Source: Rhizobium sp. Leaf371 (GTDB lineage Bacteria; Pseudomonadota; Alphaproteobacteria; Rhizobiales; Rhizobiaceae). Taken from it: a stretch of DNA of 64,000 nucleotides. Positions 36,935 through 46,552 of the stretch are shown here, one piece after another. The stretch covers positions 26,010 through 90,009 of the forward strand of contig NZ_LMQB01000025.1 in assembly GCF_001424045.1 (NCBI RefSeq). Reading direction: 5' to 3'. The stretch's first letter is position 1, and every line of letters begins with the position of its first letter. The notes under the pieces were generated by a model that had not been told where the DNA came from, did no database searches, and was given only the letters and a program-made list of their open reading frames with translations. The position numbers and the translations under genes were made by a program.

Positions 36935-37525
36935 TTAGCGGCAGGTCTTCCACTGCAGCTGGTAGACGATGGCGGCCTTCACATCCTGCGTGTCGACCGT
37001 CGCCATGGCTTCCTGACCACGGGTCGTGTTGACGCGGATGCTGGAATTGGTGCGCAGGTTGACGTCTTCGCCGCAAGCCGACCAGATGAGCGAGTCCGCA
37101 ACGAGCTTATTGGAGATCAGGTAGTCCTTCTCGTTCGGGCCGGTGAAGGTCTTGACGAAGGCCGGTCCGCGGGTGCCTGCAAAGAAGTATTCGACGTTGA
37201 ACTGCGAGCGGGCGCCGCGCGGCAGCTGATTGAAGCCGCGATAGTCGATCGCGAGAACCGAGACGCTGCGGCCCTGCGGCACGTGAACCGGGATGGCCAC
37301 ATTGCAGGTCTTGCGGTCGAATTTCTTGCCGGTGTCTCCGCCAGCCTGAACGATATAGTTGTCGAACAGCAGGCTCAGGGCCTTGCCGTCGGGGCTGATC
37401 GTTGCGGAAACGCTGTCCGACGGGCAACCGCTGCCGCCATAGCCGGGAACGCCGAGGGAAATGTCGTCGGCGTAAGCCGCGGACGAGATGAACAGCGACG
37501 CCAGCAGGAGACCAAATCTCTTCAT
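36935..37525 (-). CDS. Secreted DUF4360-family protein
   Basis: A 196-residue exported protein with signal peptide MKRFGLLLASLFISSAAYAD. The mature chain shows the DUF4360 pattern: conserved cysteines (GSGCPSDSV, KTCNVAI, SACGEDVNL, WKTCR), SPDGKALSLLFDNY and DYRGFNQLPRGAR. The function of the family is unknown; cysteine pairs suggest a disulphide-stabilised extracellular domain. The gene precedes, in the same direction and with an 87-bp gap, a gene carrying a related domain joined to a barrel. GAGGAAG precedes the ATG. Confidence 0.85.
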   Translation of the reverse strand: MKRFGLLLASLFISSAAYADDISLGVPGYGGSGCPSDSVSATISPDGKALSLLFDNYIVQAGGDTGKKFDRKTCNVAIPVHVPQGRSVSVLAIDYRGFNQLPRGARSQFNVEYFFAGTRGPAFVKTFTGPNEKDYLISNKLVADSLIWSACGEDVNLRTNSSIRVNTTRGQEAMATVDTQDVKAAIVYQLQWKTCR

Positions 37526-37778
37526 TGAACTTCCTCGTTTTGATGTGAGCCTTAAGCCCTGGCAGGAAAATATGTGTGCCAACATGAACCGTCGCTGAGC
37601 ATTCCGTTCGGCTGCAATTCACATCAGGAAGCGTTAGAAGTAGAGCGACGTGATTAAGAGAGTTTTAAGCAAACGCGTCGGAAATCGCGCCATTTGGTGG
37701 CAGGATCATGTCCGTCGTCACGAACCGAGACGAAATCCATTGGTTACGGCGCAAGCCGTTCGGAAAGAAGGAAAGACG

Positions 37779-38021
37779 ATGAAAATGCGCTCGGTCGCCC
37801 GGAACGCGACGATCCTCGCCGCTATGGGCATCATCCTCTGGGGATGCGCCGGCACGCCGCCTTCTCCGGTTGCCCCGACGGTTTCGGCAAGGCCGGCGAG
37901 CTCCGCCGAGGTCCTGCGGGATCACCAGCGCCGGCAGGCGATCCGCGCGCGCGAGGGCGGTTACGAGCGCCTGTATCGCCCACGCGTCTGCCGCTCGAAC
38001 GTGGGCCCATGCGCTCGCTGA
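37779..38021 (+). CDS. Small lipoprotein
   Basis: An 80-residue lipoprotein. The start MKMRSVARNATILAAMGIIL leads into lipobox LWGCAG; the tail is Arg/Ala/Pro-rich with a pair of cysteines near the C-terminus (RVCRSNVGPC). AAGGAAAG precedes the ATG at 37779; the longer upstream reading is rejected because it would bury the signal. It is divergent from the DUF4360 gene. No function can be assigned. Confidence 0.75.
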   Translation: MKMRSVARNATILAAMGIILWGCAGTPPSPVAPTVSARPASSAEVLRDHQRRQAIRAREGGYERLYRPRVCRSNVGPCAR

Positions 38022-38053
38022 CGCGTCTGACTGTTGCGCTCCCCGATCGGGCG

Positions 38054-39046
38054 CTAGCGCAGCGCCTCGATGGCGTCCAGCACATCGGCGGGAATGTCGA
38101 TGCCGCTGTCGGCAGCTTGACGTCGCAGGCCGAGACCGCGGCGGCCCGGAAGCCGGACGCCATCCTCGCGCCCGATCTCCTCGGCGAGTTCGGCGAGCCT
38201 GCCGGAGGTGCCGGCCCCCGTCGCGGCGTCCGGATCGATCGCGATGATCATGTGACCGAGGGCCGGCGGCGGGCCTTCCGCGTCGAACAGCGAGCTTGAT
38301 TGATAGGAGAAACTGGCACCGGTGAGGCCCGCGGCCAGCACTTCCACCATCAGGGCGAGAGCAGCACCCTTGGCATCGCCGGCCGGCGCCATCGTTCCTT
38401 TCAGGGCGTCCTTCGCGTTCGCCGTCGGGTTTCCCTCGACATCGAACGCCCAGTCGGCGGGGATAGCGACGTTTTTCTGCGCTGCCTCCATCACCTTTCC
38501 GCGGGCGACCTTGGAGAGCGCGAGGTCGATGACGAGAGGATCGGCACCCGCAACCGGAACGGCAAAGGCGATCGGGTTCGTGCCATACAGCGGCTTTCGC
38601 CCGCCCCAGGGCGCCATGGCGGCCGGTGCGTTTGCAAACATCATCGCGACGAGGCCCTGGTCCGCAAAACGCTCCACGGTCAGTGCCATCACGCCGGCAT
38701 GATGCGAACGGGTGATGGCCGCGGCTGCGATCCCCTGCGTCCGTGCGATGCCCGGCAGGCGTTCCACCGCAAGATCGAGGGCGGGATAGGCGAAACCGTG
38801 CATGGCGTCGATGGCGAGCACACCCGGCTTCTGCAGCCTTGCCGAAGGCTTTGCCCGCCCATCCACCTTGCCGGTGCGCACCTGCTTCGTATAGGCCGGA
38901 ACCCGCCGCAGACCGTGACCGGATTGGCCCGCAGCCTCGGCCTGCACGAGCGCATGGGCAACCGAGGCGGCAACGGACGCCTCGACCGCGTTGTGCACGA
39001 AGGTCGATGCGACGAGGTCTTCGGCGTCTGTCAGAGAAAAGATCAT
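38054..39046 (-). CDS. Ldh2/malate dehydrogenase-family oxidoreductase
   Basis: A 330-residue NAD(P)-dependent oxidoreductase of the Ldh_2 family (YlbC, ComC, DpkA), which differs from Rossmann-fold lactate dehydrogenases. SGHGLRRVPAY and RSHHAGVMAL are the conserved catalytic-histidine segments, and GTNPIAFAVP is typical. Family members reduce 2-keto acids, ureidoglycolate or cyclic imino acids such as piperideine-2-carboxylate, so the substrate is open. It lies downstream of poxB, in the same direction, with a 94-bp gap. Confidence 0.88.
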   Translation of the reverse strand: MIFSLTDAEDLVASTFVHNAVEASVAASVAHALVQAEAAGQSGHGLRRVPAYTKQVRTGKVDGRAKPSARLQKPGVLAIDAMHGFAYPALDLAVERLPGIARTQGIAAAAITRSHHAGVMALTVERFADQGLVAMMFANAPAAMAPWGGRKPLYGTNPIAFAVPVAGADPLVIDLALSKVARGKVMEAAQKNVAIPADWAFDVEGNPTANAKDALKGTMAPAGDAKGAALALMVEVLAAGLTGASFSYQSSSLFDAEGPPPALGHMIIAIDPDAATGAGTSGRLAELAEEIGREDGVRLPGRRGLGLRRQAADSGIDIPADVLDAIEALR

Positions 39047-39140
39047 CGGCTCATCCTGTTTTCCTTCTCCCCCAACCCGCGCCGCCCGAGCGCGACTTTA
39101 CGCACGTTTTCGGGCGCAAGGCAGAGACGATCGAACGTTT

Positions 39141-40883
39141 CTAGCGGAAGAGCGAGGTGAGGACGTTGCCGCCCTTCAGGAGATCGATGATCTCGTCGCC
39201 GCGCCCGTTCAGCACGGCCTGCATGCCCCACAGGCCGAAACCCTTGACCTCATCGGCCGTGACGACTGGCGGCATCGAGAGTTCCTGCGGATTGGTGACC
39301 ACGTCGAGCAAGGCCGGGCCGGGATGCGCGAGAACGTTTGCGACCGCGTCCTCCAGCAAAGCCGGATCCTCCACGCGGATGGCATGGATACCGACCGCCT
39401 GCGCCATCAGGGCAAAGTTCGGGTTCTTGAGGTCGGTTCCGAATTCCAGGAAGCCGCCACCCTTCATCTCCAGCGCCACGAAGCCGAGCGAACCATTGTT
39501 GTAGATCACCACCTTCACCGGCAGGTTCTGCTGGGCCAGCGTGAGAAAATCGCCCATCAGCATGGTGAAGCCGCCATCGCCGGAAAGGCTGATGACCTGC
39601 CGTCCCGGAAAGGCCGCCTGCGCGCCGATCGCCTGCGGCATGGCATTGGCCATCGAACCGTGCGCAAGCGAACTCAGCATTCGCCGGCGGCCGTTCATCG
39701 TCAGATAACGCGCGGCCCAGACCGTGACGGTGCCGACGTCGAAGGTGAACACCGCATCGTCCGACGCCTGGTCGCTGATGACTTTCGTGAGATATTGTGG
39801 GTGGATCGGCTTGCGTCCGGGCGTTCCCGTCGCGAGCGCATCGAGGCCCTTGCGCGCCTTTTTGTAGTTGGCAAGGCTCCTGGTCAAAAACGTGTCATCG
39901 GCCTTGCGGTCCAGTCGCGGCAGGAGCCCTTCGATCGTCGCGCCGATATCGCCGACGACACCGAGCGCCAGCGGCGTGCGCCGGCCGATATTCTCGGGAC
40001 GAAGATCCACCTGCGCGATCGTCGCGTCCTTCGGGAAGAACTGGCGATAGGGGAAATCGGTGCCGAGCATCAGCAGGGTGTCGCATTCCATCAGCGCCTG
40101 ATAGCCTGACTTGAAGCCGATCAGTCCGGTCATGCCGACATCATAGGGGTTGTCCCATTCGACATGCTCCTTGCCGCCAAGCGCGTGGACGATCGGCGCC
40201 TTCAAGGCCTCAGCAAGCTGGACGACCCGATCATGCGCGCCGGCGCAACCGCGGCCGCAGAACAGCGTGACGCGCTCGCCCTTGTTGAGAAGGTCGGCCA
40301 GTGCCGAAAGCTCGGTCGCACCGGGCGTGACCACGGGTGCGGCGATCCGCAGGCCGGCGGCTGCGGAAATCGGCGCCTCGTAAGCCGAAAGGGCGATATC
40401 GCCGGGGATGACGACGACCGAGACGCTGCGGTTGCCGAGCGCACTGCGGATCGCGGTTTCGAGGATGCCGGGCAGCTGCTCGGGATGTGACACCAACTCG
40501 CAGTAATCCGAGCAGGCCCGAAAAAGCTCTTCCGGCTTCGTTTCCTGAAAGTAGTTCCGGCCGATTTCCCGCGAGGGTATCTGCGCGGCGATGGCGAGAA
40601 CGGGGACCCGGCTTCTGTGGCAATCGAACAGGCCGTTGATGAGATGCATGTTTCCCGGACCGCAGGAACCCGCACAGACGGCCAGCTCCCCTGTCAGGGC
40701 GGCCTCCGCACCGGCCGCAAAAGCCGCGACCTCTTCATGACGCACATGCACCCAATCAATATCGCCACGCTTGCGAAGCGACTCCGTCATCGCGTTCAGG
40801 CTATCGCCGACAAGGCCGTAGATGCGACGGACGCCCGCCTGATGAAGAACCTCGGTCACGAGATCGGCTGCGGTCTTTGCCAT
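39141..40883 (-). CDS. poxB: Pyruvate dehydrogenase (quinone), PoxB-type
   Basis: A 580-residue thiamine-diphosphate enzyme. The PYR domain glutamate is in HVRHEEVAAFAAGAEA, the central domain is FAD-binding, and the PP domain has the GDGGF...NN metal/ThDP motif (SGDGGFTMLMGDFLTLAQQN). The length and the end (GNVLTSLFR) fit PoxB, which oxidises pyruvate to acetate and CO2 and passes electrons to ubiquinone at the membrane. Start at 40883, with AGGAG upstream. Acetolactate synthase is less likely because the best-matching phrases are those of PoxB. Confidence 0.9.
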   Translation of the reverse strand: MAKTAADLVTEVLHQAGVRRIYGLVGDSLNAMTESLRKRGDIDWVHVRHEEVAAFAAGAEAALTGELAVCAGSCGPGNMHLINGLFDCHRSRVPVLAIAAQIPSREIGRNYFQETKPEELFRACSDYCELVSHPEQLPGILETAIRSALGNRSVSVVVIPGDIALSAYEAPISAAAGLRIAAPVVTPGATELSALADLLNKGERVTLFCGRGCAGAHDRVVQLAEALKAPIVHALGGKEHVEWDNPYDVGMTGLIGFKSGYQALMECDTLLMLGTDFPYRQFFPKDATIAQVDLRPENIGRRTPLALGVVGDIGATIEGLLPRLDRKADDTFLTRSLANYKKARKGLDALATGTPGRKPIHPQYLTKVISDQASDDAVFTFDVGTVTVWAARYLTMNGRRRMLSSLAHGSMANAMPQAIGAQAAFPGRQVISLSGDGGFTMLMGDFLTLAQQNLPVKVVIYNNGSLGFVALEMKGGGFLEFGTDLKNPNFALMAQAVGIHAIRVEDPALLEDAVANVLAHPGPALLDVVTNPQELSMPPVVTADEVKGFGLWGMQAVLNGRGDEIIDLLKGGNVLTSLFR

Positions 40884-41061
40884 GGCAGAGGCTCCTGGGG
40901 CTATGAAACGGACGGTCGATCGCAAACTGGATCATCGGGCGGGGTCACCCCGTGACGATCGATTGCCCGTGCAGATCTATGGCAGTGCGCCCGACAGTCG
41001 AGAGCTTCGGTCTGCCGACGACGGTGATCAGCCGGCGTGCCTGGGCCTGCGCGGCGAACTC

Positions 41062-42102
41062 CTACAGCGTTTTCAGCAGGCGCAGGAGCGACAGGATTTC
41101 GAGCGGGGTGCGGCGCTTGAAGCCGATATAGGTGGGGATCTCCTCGCCATGGAAGCGGCGCTTGAAAGCGGCCTGTCCCTGCAGGTTGAAAATCCGGGCA
41201 TTGACCCTCTTCGAGTGGAAAGCGCGCTCGAACAGGCTCCGCCAGATACGGCTTTCCAGAAAGCCGCTTTCGGTGATCGCCGCAAGCGGCGACAGGCCGA
41301 AGGTGACGATCGCCCGACCCTCCGCGGCAAAGCGATCGGTTGCGAATTTCGTCAGCCCGATTTCGGCATGCGGCGTCGTTCCCGCCAGTTTACGCTTGAA
41401 CGCGACGGTGTAGCCGATCACCTCGCCGGTGCGGAAGATCGGATCGAAATCGAGCACGGCCACCGGATGGCCATCGGGGTCGATGATGAGAAAGCGGCGC
41501 ATGAATGGCGCGAGCTGGACGCCGAAGGGCCGATTGAGGAAGCGCATCTCGCGGCGGCTGACGATGCGGCCACTGCGCCAGTTCGACGAGATATCCCGCA
41601 CCTTCTGCGCATCCGCAATGCTGCCGTCGCATTCGATCAGCCGGTAGTTCTTCTTCAGGAGCCAGCGCTCGGAATAGCGGATCGTCTCGTTCCGCTTGCC
41701 GGAGAACGAATGCGTATCGAGCGACAATTTCGTATCGACGCCCATATGGTTGATGCGATAGCCGAGCGTTTCCAGAACGGCGGCAGTTTCGCGCGAGGTC
41801 TGCACGAAACAGGGCGCATTCGAGGCGGCGACGAAACGCCGGATGTAATCCGCCCGGCGTGCGGGATCGGCGACGGGATCGCCGAGCACGAAGGTGTGCC
41901 CCATCTTGGTCGCGTAGGCGATATAGCCCTCCGCATCGCCGAAATACTGCAGGTCCGGTTGCGCATAGGTCGAATAGGCCACGGAGAAATCGCCGTATTT
42001 TCGCAGAAGCTCGAGGCGGGCCGGCGCGTCGAGCGCGGCAGCGGGCAACTGGGGAAGGCGCGCGTTCAGGATCGCGTCCATCCTCTTGCGTAGGCTTGAC
42101 AT
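41062..42102 (-). CDS. DUF2156 / MprF C-terminal-like protein
   Basis: A 346-residue soluble protein resembling the cytosolic aminoacyl-transferase domain of MprF (phosphatidylglycerol lysyltransferase), which has tandem GNAT folds. Phrases include YFGDAEGYIAYATKMGHTFVLGDPV, the nucleotide or lipid-binding-like RFLIIDPDGHPVAVLDF, and NLQGQAAFKRRFHGEEIPTY near the end. No membrane flippase region is attached, unlike MprF/LpiA. The role could be lipid aminoacylation or another tRNA-dependent transfer. It is divergent from an FAD oxidoreductase gene. Confidence 0.8.
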   Translation of the reverse strand: MSSLRKRMDAILNARLPQLPAAALDAPARLELLRKYGDFSVAYSTYAQPDLQYFGDAEGYIAYATKMGHTFVLGDPVADPARRADYIRRFVAASNAPCFVQTSRETAAVLETLGYRINHMGVDTKLSLDTHSFSGKRNETIRYSERWLLKKNYRLIECDGSIADAQKVRDISSNWRSGRIVSRREMRFLNRPFGVQLAPFMRRFLIIDPDGHPVAVLDFDPIFRTGEVIGYTVAFKRKLAGTTPHAEIGLTKFATDRFAAEGRAIVTFGLSPLAAITESGFLESRIWRSLFERAFHSKRVNARIFNLQGQAAFKRRFHGEEIPTYIGFKRRTPLEILSLLRLLKTL

Positions 42103-42250
42103 TCACAGGGCTCCGGAAAAGGCGAAGGTGGGCCAGATGACGTCGACGCAATAGAAATTAGACGCTTACCAAGCCGCCGCAGACATTGCCATCTTGTCGC
42201 CGCCGTGCACAGTCCCTAGGACTGCTGAAAGGGTTGGAAAGAAGCTGATT

Positions 42251-43333
42251 TTGTCGACAAATGTCCATGAGGTGGTGATCGTCGGTGCGGGTTTGGCCGG
42301 ATTGACGGCAGCCTATGTTCTGAAACAGCACGGGATCTCGGCAATCTTGCTCGAACGGGAGCCGGAAATCGGTGCCTCCTGGCAGCGGCGGCATCCGCAA
42401 CTGACGCTGAACACCCATCGCGACCTCTCGACGCTTCCCGACACCCGCTATCCCGCGGGAACCGGCGCCTTTCCGAAACGGGATGTGGTCGTGCGGCATC
42501 TCCAGGATTTTGCGCGCACGCACGCCTTCGATATCCGCCACGGGGTCTCCGTTGATGACATCACGCGAGACGCGCCCGGCGTCTTCCGGATCGCGTCCAG
42601 TGCTGGCGACTTCCAGGCGCGGCATGTCATCATGGCGGTTGGGCGGGACACGGAGAGGCAGCTGCCTCCCTGGCCGGGGCTCGACGGCTACGAGGGCGAC
42701 ATCCGACATGCCGCCGACTTTGGTGATGCGCAGGCCTATGCCGGCCGATCCGTCCTCGTCGTCGGCGGCGGCAATTCCGGCTTCGACGTTCTCAACCACC
42801 TCAGCCGGGTGAAGACGGGACCGGTGTGGTTTTCCGTCCGGCGCGGCCCGTCCATTCTCCCGAAACGGCTGTTCCGCTTCGCGGTCCATCGCCTGTCTCC
42901 TCTGATGCAGGCCTTGCCGACGCGGCTCGTCGATCGCATGATCGCCGCCACGCAGTACCTCGCCTTCGGGCGTCTCTCCCGGCTCGGCTTTCCCAAAGGG
43001 GCGCACGACGCGGCCACGCGGCTTGTCGACCAGCAGATCGCCATTCCGGTGGACGATGGCGCGATCGACGCAATCCGGCGCAAACAGATCAGCGTCGTTC
43101 GCGGCGTCCGATCCCTGGACCGCAAGGCCGTGATCCTGGAGGACGGGAGCCTGCTGGTGCCGGATGTCGTTATCGTCGCGACGGGCTACGGCACGTCTGC
43201 GCTGGCGGGCAGCGACGGCGGCACCGGCGTCTGGCATATGGGATTGACGCCCAGCCTGACCTCGTTCTTCCACCAGACCCGCCGCGAAGCGACGCTGATC
43301 GCAAAGGCGATCTCGGGGCGCTCCGGAAGGTAA
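42251..43333 (+). CDS. FAD/NAD(P)-dependent oxidoreductase (CzcO/FMO-like)
   Basis: A 360-residue flavoprotein. The N-terminal FAD-binding motif is GAGLAGL, a second dinucleotide motif is VVGGGNSGFD, and VIVATGYGTSAL is the ATG motif of flavin monooxygenase-type enzymes. No ATG lies upstream of the FAD motif in frame. A TTG at 42251 with GGAAAGAAG ahead is the preferred start; a TTG at 42194 would add 19 residues. The substrate is unknown; CzcO-type proteins include monooxygenases and K+-efflux-associated oxidoreductases. Confidence 0.85.
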   Translation: MSTNVHEVVIVGAGLAGLTAAYVLKQHGISAILLEREPEIGASWQRRHPQLTLNTHRDLSTLPDTRYPAGTGAFPKRDVVVRHLQDFARTHAFDIRHGVSVDDITRDAPGVFRIASSAGDFQARHVIMAVGRDTERQLPPWPGLDGYEGDIRHAADFGDAQAYAGRSVLVVGGGNSGFDVLNHLSRVKTGPVWFSVRRGPSILPKRLFRFAVHRLSPLMQALPTRLVDRMIAATQYLAFGRLSRLGFPKGAHDAATRLVDQQIAIPVDDGAIDAIRRKQISVVRGVRSLDRKAVILEDGSLLVPDVVIVATGYGTSALAGSDGGTGVWHMGLTPSLTSFFHQTRREATLIAKAISGRSGR

Positions 43334-43457
43334 GTCGTTGAAAACGGAAACATCGACTTAACGACCATTTAATTCCGTAACGGTAGTGTCCGCGCACGAA
43401 GATCAACCGACCTCGTGTCCGGCGGCATGATGCGCGCCCTTTCCCGCCGGAAACGGC

Positions 43458-45620
43458 ATGTCCCCGCAGTTTTCCTTCCGCCGCATCCTCCACTGCCTGC
43501 AGAGCGCCCGACATTCAGGAACATCCGTGCCTAAAACATCCAATCTGATGACGCGCATCCTCATTGCCGCGTCCGTCCTCGTTGCTGCCGCCTTCGCCGG
43601 TTTCTCGTTCTACATCGACACGCTGCAGCGAAGCGCAACGACACGTGCGGTCGAGGAGAATATCGCCTTTTCCGGAAAGCAGGCCGCGCAGAGCGTTGCC
43701 AACTGGCTGAACGGCCGCGTCACGCTGACGGCGATGGCCGCCAATGCTGCCGCCAACGCGGCGGACCCTGCGGCCCTCCTCGCTGTCCTGAAGAACGATG
43801 TTCTGGTCAAGGAATTCATGACGACCTATGTCGGCGACGAGGCCGGCACCTTCACCATGTGGCCGGCCTCCGACATGCCGGCCGACTATGATCCGCGCAA
43901 GCGCCCGTGGTATCAGGATGCGGCAAAGGCGAAGGGCGACATCCTCACCGACCCCTATATCGACGCGTCGAGCGGCGACCTGATCATCAGCGCAGCCGTG
44001 CCCCTGATCAGGAACGGCGTCCTGACCGGTGTCGCCGGCAGCGACTTCTCGCTGAAGACGCTGGTCTCGATGATCCGGTCGATCGATGCGGGAACCGGTG
44101 GCTTCGCCTTCCTGGTCAACAAGTCCGGCCAGATTCTCGTGCATCCCGATGCCAAGCTCGTGACGAAGACACTTGCCGATGCCTTCCCGGCATCGACGCC
44201 GGCGATCGGCAGCGGCATCATGGAGACGGAAGCAAACGGCAAGCCGATGCTTGTCAGCTTCGTGCCGGTTGCGGGCCTTCCCACCGTCGAATGGTATGTG
44301 GGCTTCGCCGTCGATGAGGATCAGGTCTATTCCGCCATCGGTCAGTTCCGGATTGCCGCGACCATCGCGACACTTCTCGCCGTCGGCGCGATGATCGTCT
44401 TTCTCGCGAGCCTTCTCAGCCGCCTCGTCATCCGTCCGGTCACCGATATGACCCGTGCCATGGAAAAGCTGGCTTCGGGCGACCTGCAGACGGAGATTCC
44501 GGGCCAAGAGCGCCGCGACCAGATCGGCTCCATGGCCGCTGCCGTTGCCGTGTTCCGCACCAATGCCATCGACCGGACACGCCTGGAGAGCGAAGCCGAA
44601 AGCGGCCGGTCGCTGTCGGAGCGCGAACAGCGCGCGCGCGAGGCCGCGAAGGCGCAGGAGACGGCCGACGTCCAGCATGCCGTCGAGGCACTGGCGACGG
44701 GGCTCGGCCGGCTTGCGGACGGAGATCTCGGCTATCGCATCGCGACGCCTTTCGTCCTCCATCTCGACCGGCTCCGCGCCGACTTCAACCACGCCGTTTC
44801 AAAGCTGCACGACGCGATGCGGGCCGTCGGCAGCAATGCGCGCGCTATCGATGCCGGTGCGAGCGAGATCCGCCACGCCGCAGACGATCTGGCCCGCCGT
44901 ACCGAGCAGCAGGCGGCCTCCGTCGAGGAAACCGCAGCCGCGCTGGAGGAGATCACCACCACCGTGCGCGACAGCGCGCGCCGTGCCGAAGAGGTCGGCC
45001 AGCTCGTCGCCCGCGCCCGTGCCGGGGCGGAAACCTCCGGCGAAATCGTCGGCAAGGCGGTCAGCGCGATGCAGGGCATCGAGACTTCGTCCAACGAAAT
45101 CGGCAACATCATCGGCGTTATCGACGACATCGCCTTCCAGACGAACCTTCTGGCGCTGAACGCGGGCGTCGAGGCGGCGCGTGCCGGCGAGGCGGGCAAG
45201 GGCTTTGCCGTCGTCGCGCAGGAGGTTCGCGAACTCGCACAGCGTTCCGCGAAGGCTGCCAAGGAGATCAAGGCGCTGATCAACACGTCCAGTGGTCAGG
45301 TGCGCGCCGGCGTGTCGCTCGTCGGCGAGACCGGCCAGTCGCTTCAGGCCATTGCGGGCCAGGTGCAGGAGATCAACGCGCATATCGCAGCGATCGTCAC
45401 CGCGAGCCGCGAGCAATCGACCGGGCTCCAGGAGATCAATACGGCCGTCAACACGATGGACCAGGGCACGCAGCAGAACGCGGCCATGGTCGAGGAGCAG
45501 ACGGCGGCAAGCCACGGGCTCGCAGGCGAAGCTGCAGCGCTCAATGCCTTGCTTGAGCAGTTCAAGCTCGATGACGACGGTGCGGCGCGATACCCGGCGG
45601 CTGCGCGGCGGGCAGCCTGA
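43458..45620 (+). CDS. Chemoreceptor with dCache_1 amino-acid-type sensor
   Basis: A 720-residue methyl-accepting chemotaxis protein. TM1 (about 33-53), a periplasmic double-Cache domain (about 55-320), TM2, HAMP and signalling domain with [20 protein letters not shown]. In the distal Cache module, Tyr144, Arg149, Trp151 and Tyr152 (YDPRKRPWY), with Tyr167 and Asp196 (GSDFSL), fit the published amino-acid-binding dCache signature. Amino acids are therefore the likely attractants. A GTG at 43527 with AGGAA upstream is an alternative start that puts TM1 nearer the N-terminus. No CheR-tethering pentapeptide is present. A strong hairpin follows the stop. Confidence 0.93.
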   Translation: MSPQFSFRRILHCLQSARHSGTSVPKTSNLMTRILIAASVLVAAAFAGFSFYIDTLQRSATTRAVEENIAFSGKQAAQSVANWLNGRVTLTAMAANAAANAADPAALLAVLKNDVLVKEFMTTYVGDEAGTFTMWPASDMPADYDPRKRPWYQDAAKAKGDILTDPYIDASSGDLIISAAVPLIRNGVLTGVAGSDFSLKTLVSMIRSIDAGTGGFAFLVNKSGQILVHPDAKLVTKTLADAFPASTPAIGSGIMETEANGKPMLVSFVPVAGLPTVEWYVGFAVDEDQVYSAIGQFRIAATIATLLAVGAMIVFLASLLSRLVIRPVTDMTRAMEKLASGDLQTEIPGQERRDQIGSMAAAVAVFRTNAIDRTRLESEAESGRSLSEREQRAREAAKAQETADVQHAVEALATGLGRLADGDLGYRIATPFVLHLDRLRADFNHAVSKLHDAMRAVGSNARAIDAGASEIRHAADDLARRTEQQAASVEETAAALEEITTTVRDSARRAEEVGQLVARARAGAETSGEIVGKAVSAMQGIETSSNEIGNIIGVIDDIAFQTNLLALNAGVEAARAGEAGKGFAVVAQEVRELAQRSAKAAKEIKALINTSSGQVRAGVSLVGETGQSLQAIAGQVQEINAHIAAIVTASREQSTGLQEINTAVNTMDQGTQQNAAMVEEQTAASHGLAGEAAALNALLEQFKLDDDGAARYPAAARRAA

Positions 45621-45632
45621 CCACCCGATCCC

Positions 45633-45666
45633 TGCAACGCCCAACCTCGGACGCGTGGGCGTTGCA
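45633..45666. terminator. Hairpin between convergent chemoreceptor and bluB
   Basis: TGCAACGCCCA (45633-45643) pairs perfectly with TGGGCGTTGCA (45656-45666) across a 12-nt loop. It sits 12 bp after the chemoreceptor stop and 54 bp beyond the bluB stop, so it may serve both genes. Confidence 0.75.
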
Positions 45667-45720
45667 AACGGACTGTGGGCCTCGGCGCGCCCAGATCTTG
45701 TTTTTCCGAGACCACAGGCT

Positions 45721-46371
45721 CTAGCGCCGCAGGATCACGCTTTCGGGATCGCAACGCTGCTCCCAGCCCGCGCGCTCCAGTGCAGGCGTGTCGTCGTCTG
45801 CTGCAGGATAGCCGAGGCAGAAATAGCCGATGAAATGCCAGCTGTCGGGAGTGTCGAGGGCCGATACGATCTCTGAGGGGTCGAGGATCGACAACCAGCC
45901 AAGCCCGAGCCCTTCCGCGCGGGCGGCAAGCCACAGCGTGTGGATCGCAAGCACCACCGAATAATCGAGCGTTTCCGGCATCGTTCTGCGACCGAGCCCG
46001 TGTCCCTGTGCCACGGAGCGGTCGCAGAAGACGGCAAACTGGGAGGGTGCCGTATCGAGCCCTGCGAGTTTCAGCCGCGCATAGCGCTCTGCCTTGTCAC
46101 CCGAATATCCCGCAAGAGCCGCGGCGTTGCATGTCTCGAATACGCGCCGTAAGGCCGCGCGGCGTGAGGTCTCGTCCACGAGCACGAACCGCCAAGGCTG
46201 GCTGAGGCCGACCGATGGGGCGAGGCAGGCCGCTTGAACCAGGCGCTCCACCGTCCCCGCGGGCAGCGGATCGGTGCGAAATAGCCGGACATCGCGACGC
46301 CATGTCAGGAGCTGCGCCAGTTCTGCCCGGAAACCGGCGTCGAATGTCTTTCGCTGCAGCATCTCCCACAT
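45721..46371 (-). CDS. bluB: 5,6-dimethylbenzimidazole synthase BluB
   Basis: A 216-residue nitroreductase-fold flavoenzyme. BluB turns reduced FMN and oxygen into dimethylbenzimidazole, the lower ligand of vitamin B12. Recognised by WRRDVRLFR, CLAPSVGLSQPWRFV and GLGWLSILDP, which separate BluB from ordinary nitroreductases. No other cobalamin gene is adjacent and no B12 riboswitch was found upstream. The start may be ATG at 46371 (MWEM) or three codons later. Confidence 0.92.
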   Translation of the reverse strand: MWEMLQRKTFDAGFRAELAQLLTWRRDVRLFRTDPLPAGTVERLVQAACLAPSVGLSQPWRFVLVDETSRRAALRRVFETCNAAALAGYSGDKAERYARLKLAGLDTAPSQFAVFCDRSVAQGHGLGRRTMPETLDYSVVLAIHTLWLAARAEGLGLGWLSILDPSEIVSALDTPDSWHFIGYFCLGYPAADDDTPALERAGWEQRCDPESVILRR

Positions 46372-46552
46372 CCCTCGGCTCCAGCCGCTCAGAGTTTCGC
46401 GACGGACAGGCGGTTGCTTAGCAGGAGAAGACCGGTGCGCGCCAGATGACGTGCGCGATCTCGTAAGGATTGTCTCATGAACGGATGCGGTTGACGCCTC
46501 GGCTTGGCGATTTAGGACGAGTCATCTTCTGAACCGCGAGTCGAGGCGTCGA

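Noticed and set aside
46372-46552. Possible cobalamin riboswitch near bluB
   Set aside because: A plus-strand AGGAGAAGACCGG only loosely recalls the B12 box and lies on the wrong strand for bluB; no other hallmark was found.
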